64,000 bases of DNA from Cyclobacteriaceae bacterium (GTDB lineage: Bacteria > Bacteroidota > Bacteroidia > Cytophagales > Cyclobacteriaceae), in NCBI GenBank assembly GCA_022841475.1, contig JALHRJ010000014.1:30887-94886 (forward strand), in the 5' to 3' direction. Each line of letters begins with the position of its first letter. Positions within the stretch are counted from its first letter, which is position 1. Below the pieces are notes generated by a model. That model saw nothing but the letters and a program-made list of their open reading frames with translations, was not told the DNA's origin and did no database searches. A program made the position numbers and the translations under genes. Below, in pieces: positions 63,534 to 64,000 of the stretch.

Positions 63534-64000
63534 ATGGAAAACCGGCCAATTAAGAAACGCATTAAGTATTCCTCACTTTACTTCTTTATCCGGTTTCTGA
63601 TTTTTTTCTCTAATCTGTTGCCGCGCAAAGTATGGTTGGCTTTCTGTGGGTGGCTTGGCAGGATTGCCTACGCTGTTTCACCCAAACCCAGGGAACGCAC
63701 CATTCGCCATTTGGGTTTGGCATTGGGAAAAGAAATGTCCCCTCGGGAAATTGTGAATTTAAGTAAGCAGGTTTTTATCATGCTGGGTAAAAATGCGGGG
63801 GATATTCTGCGTTCGCTAAATGTGAGATCACTGGATGATCTGAATAAATTTCTGGTTACGCACGGACTTGAGAACTACGAGAAGGCTCACGCCAAAGGAA
63901 AGGGCGTTATGTTCCTTACCTCTCATCTTGGTGCTTTTGATCTGCAAATTACTAACATGGCTTTGCGCGGATTGAATCCAAACATTGTGGGTACTGCCTT
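63534..64000 (+). CDS. LpxL/HtrB-type lipid acyltransferase, partial at window end
   Basis: The first 155 or so codons encode a protein with an N-terminal membrane helix (FFIRFLIFFSNLLPRKVW), then ERTIRHLGLALGKEMSPREI and the catalytic HX4D-like motif in LTSHLGAFDLQ. These match lysophospholipid/lipid A acyltransferases, which usually have about 290 residues. The gene continues beyond the window. It diverges from sixA. Confidence 0.85.
   Translation, partial: MENRPIKKRIKYSSLYFFIRFLIFFSNLLPRKVWLAFCGWLGRIAYAVSPKPRERTIRHLGLALGKEMSPREIVNLSKQVFIMLGKNAGDILRSLNVRSLDDLNKFLVTHGLENYEKAHAKGKGVMFLTSHLGAFDLQITNMALRGLNPNIVGTA

Noticed and set aside
1..64000. CRISPR array
   Set aside because: No regularly spaced direct repeats were seen. 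The three repeats at 49674-51278 are too far apart and carry promoters.

Overview
The window looks like a chromosomal piece of a Bacteroidota bacterium, probably of the Cytophagales. The grounds are AT-rich sequence, few Shine-Dalgarno sites, several promoters of the Bacteroidetes type (TTG, 19-20 nt, TAnnTTTG-like), many secreted proteins whose signal peptides end in AQ, and large TPR histidine kinases of the HisKA_2 type. No rRNA, complete tRNA, CRISPR array, transposase or integrase was found.

Region 0.2-13.6 kb is mostly stress and electrophile handling: a TPR histidine kinase, a cupin/ring-cleaving dioxygenase pair, a peroxiredoxin, a DsbA-like thioredoxin, a tandem universal stress protein, a crotonase-fold enzyme, an LpxR-like protein, a second dioxygenase with an MhqD-like esterase, an acetyl-esterase-like hydrolase and a dihydrolipoyl dehydrogenase. 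Region 13.8-26.3 kb begins with OsmC, then a four-GAF sigma-54 activator, a lipoprotein, a histidine kinase and a sigma-54 response regulator in one run. A detoxification run follows (hydrolase, NAD(P)-binding protein, membrane protein, aldehyde and alcohol dehydrogenases), closed by a clear terminator. Region 26.3-32.5 kb has an isochorismatase-fold hydrolase, two AraC paralogues, a fatty acid hydroxylase family protein, Dps, an HD phosphohydrolase and a convergent DUF5706 (Pycsar-effector type) membrane protein.

Region 32.6-44 kb is the most unusual. It holds a 1274-residue protein that joins a metallophosphoesterase, a kinase-like middle and an outer-membrane barrel; a membrane class III cyclase; a short RadC; 1.4 kb of gene-free DNA full of inverted repeats; an Abi-alpha-like protein; a truncated K+ channel; a HEPN-like protein; and an unrecognised 706-residue protein. 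This resembles a small defence or accessory island.

Region 44.2-60.7 kb is a plastic stress-gene region. It has two HxlR regulators beside oxidoreductases, SDR and SnoaL-like genes, a second Dps, and three short direct repeats, each joining a relic of a Dps 3' end to a promoter. It also has a second HisKA_2 kinase/sigma-54 regulator operon, and a decaying duplicate of the hydrolase/SDR/SnoaL set. Region 60.7-64 kb has a glycosylase, a gene-free kilobase with a 3' tRNA fragment and terminators, a methyltransferase, an orphan ExbD, SixA and the start of an LpxL-type acyltransferase.

The three TPR/HisKA_2 kinases, three sigma-54 activators and four AraC proteins suggest that the stress enzymes are controlled by several paralogous regulators. 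That link is an inference from gene order only.
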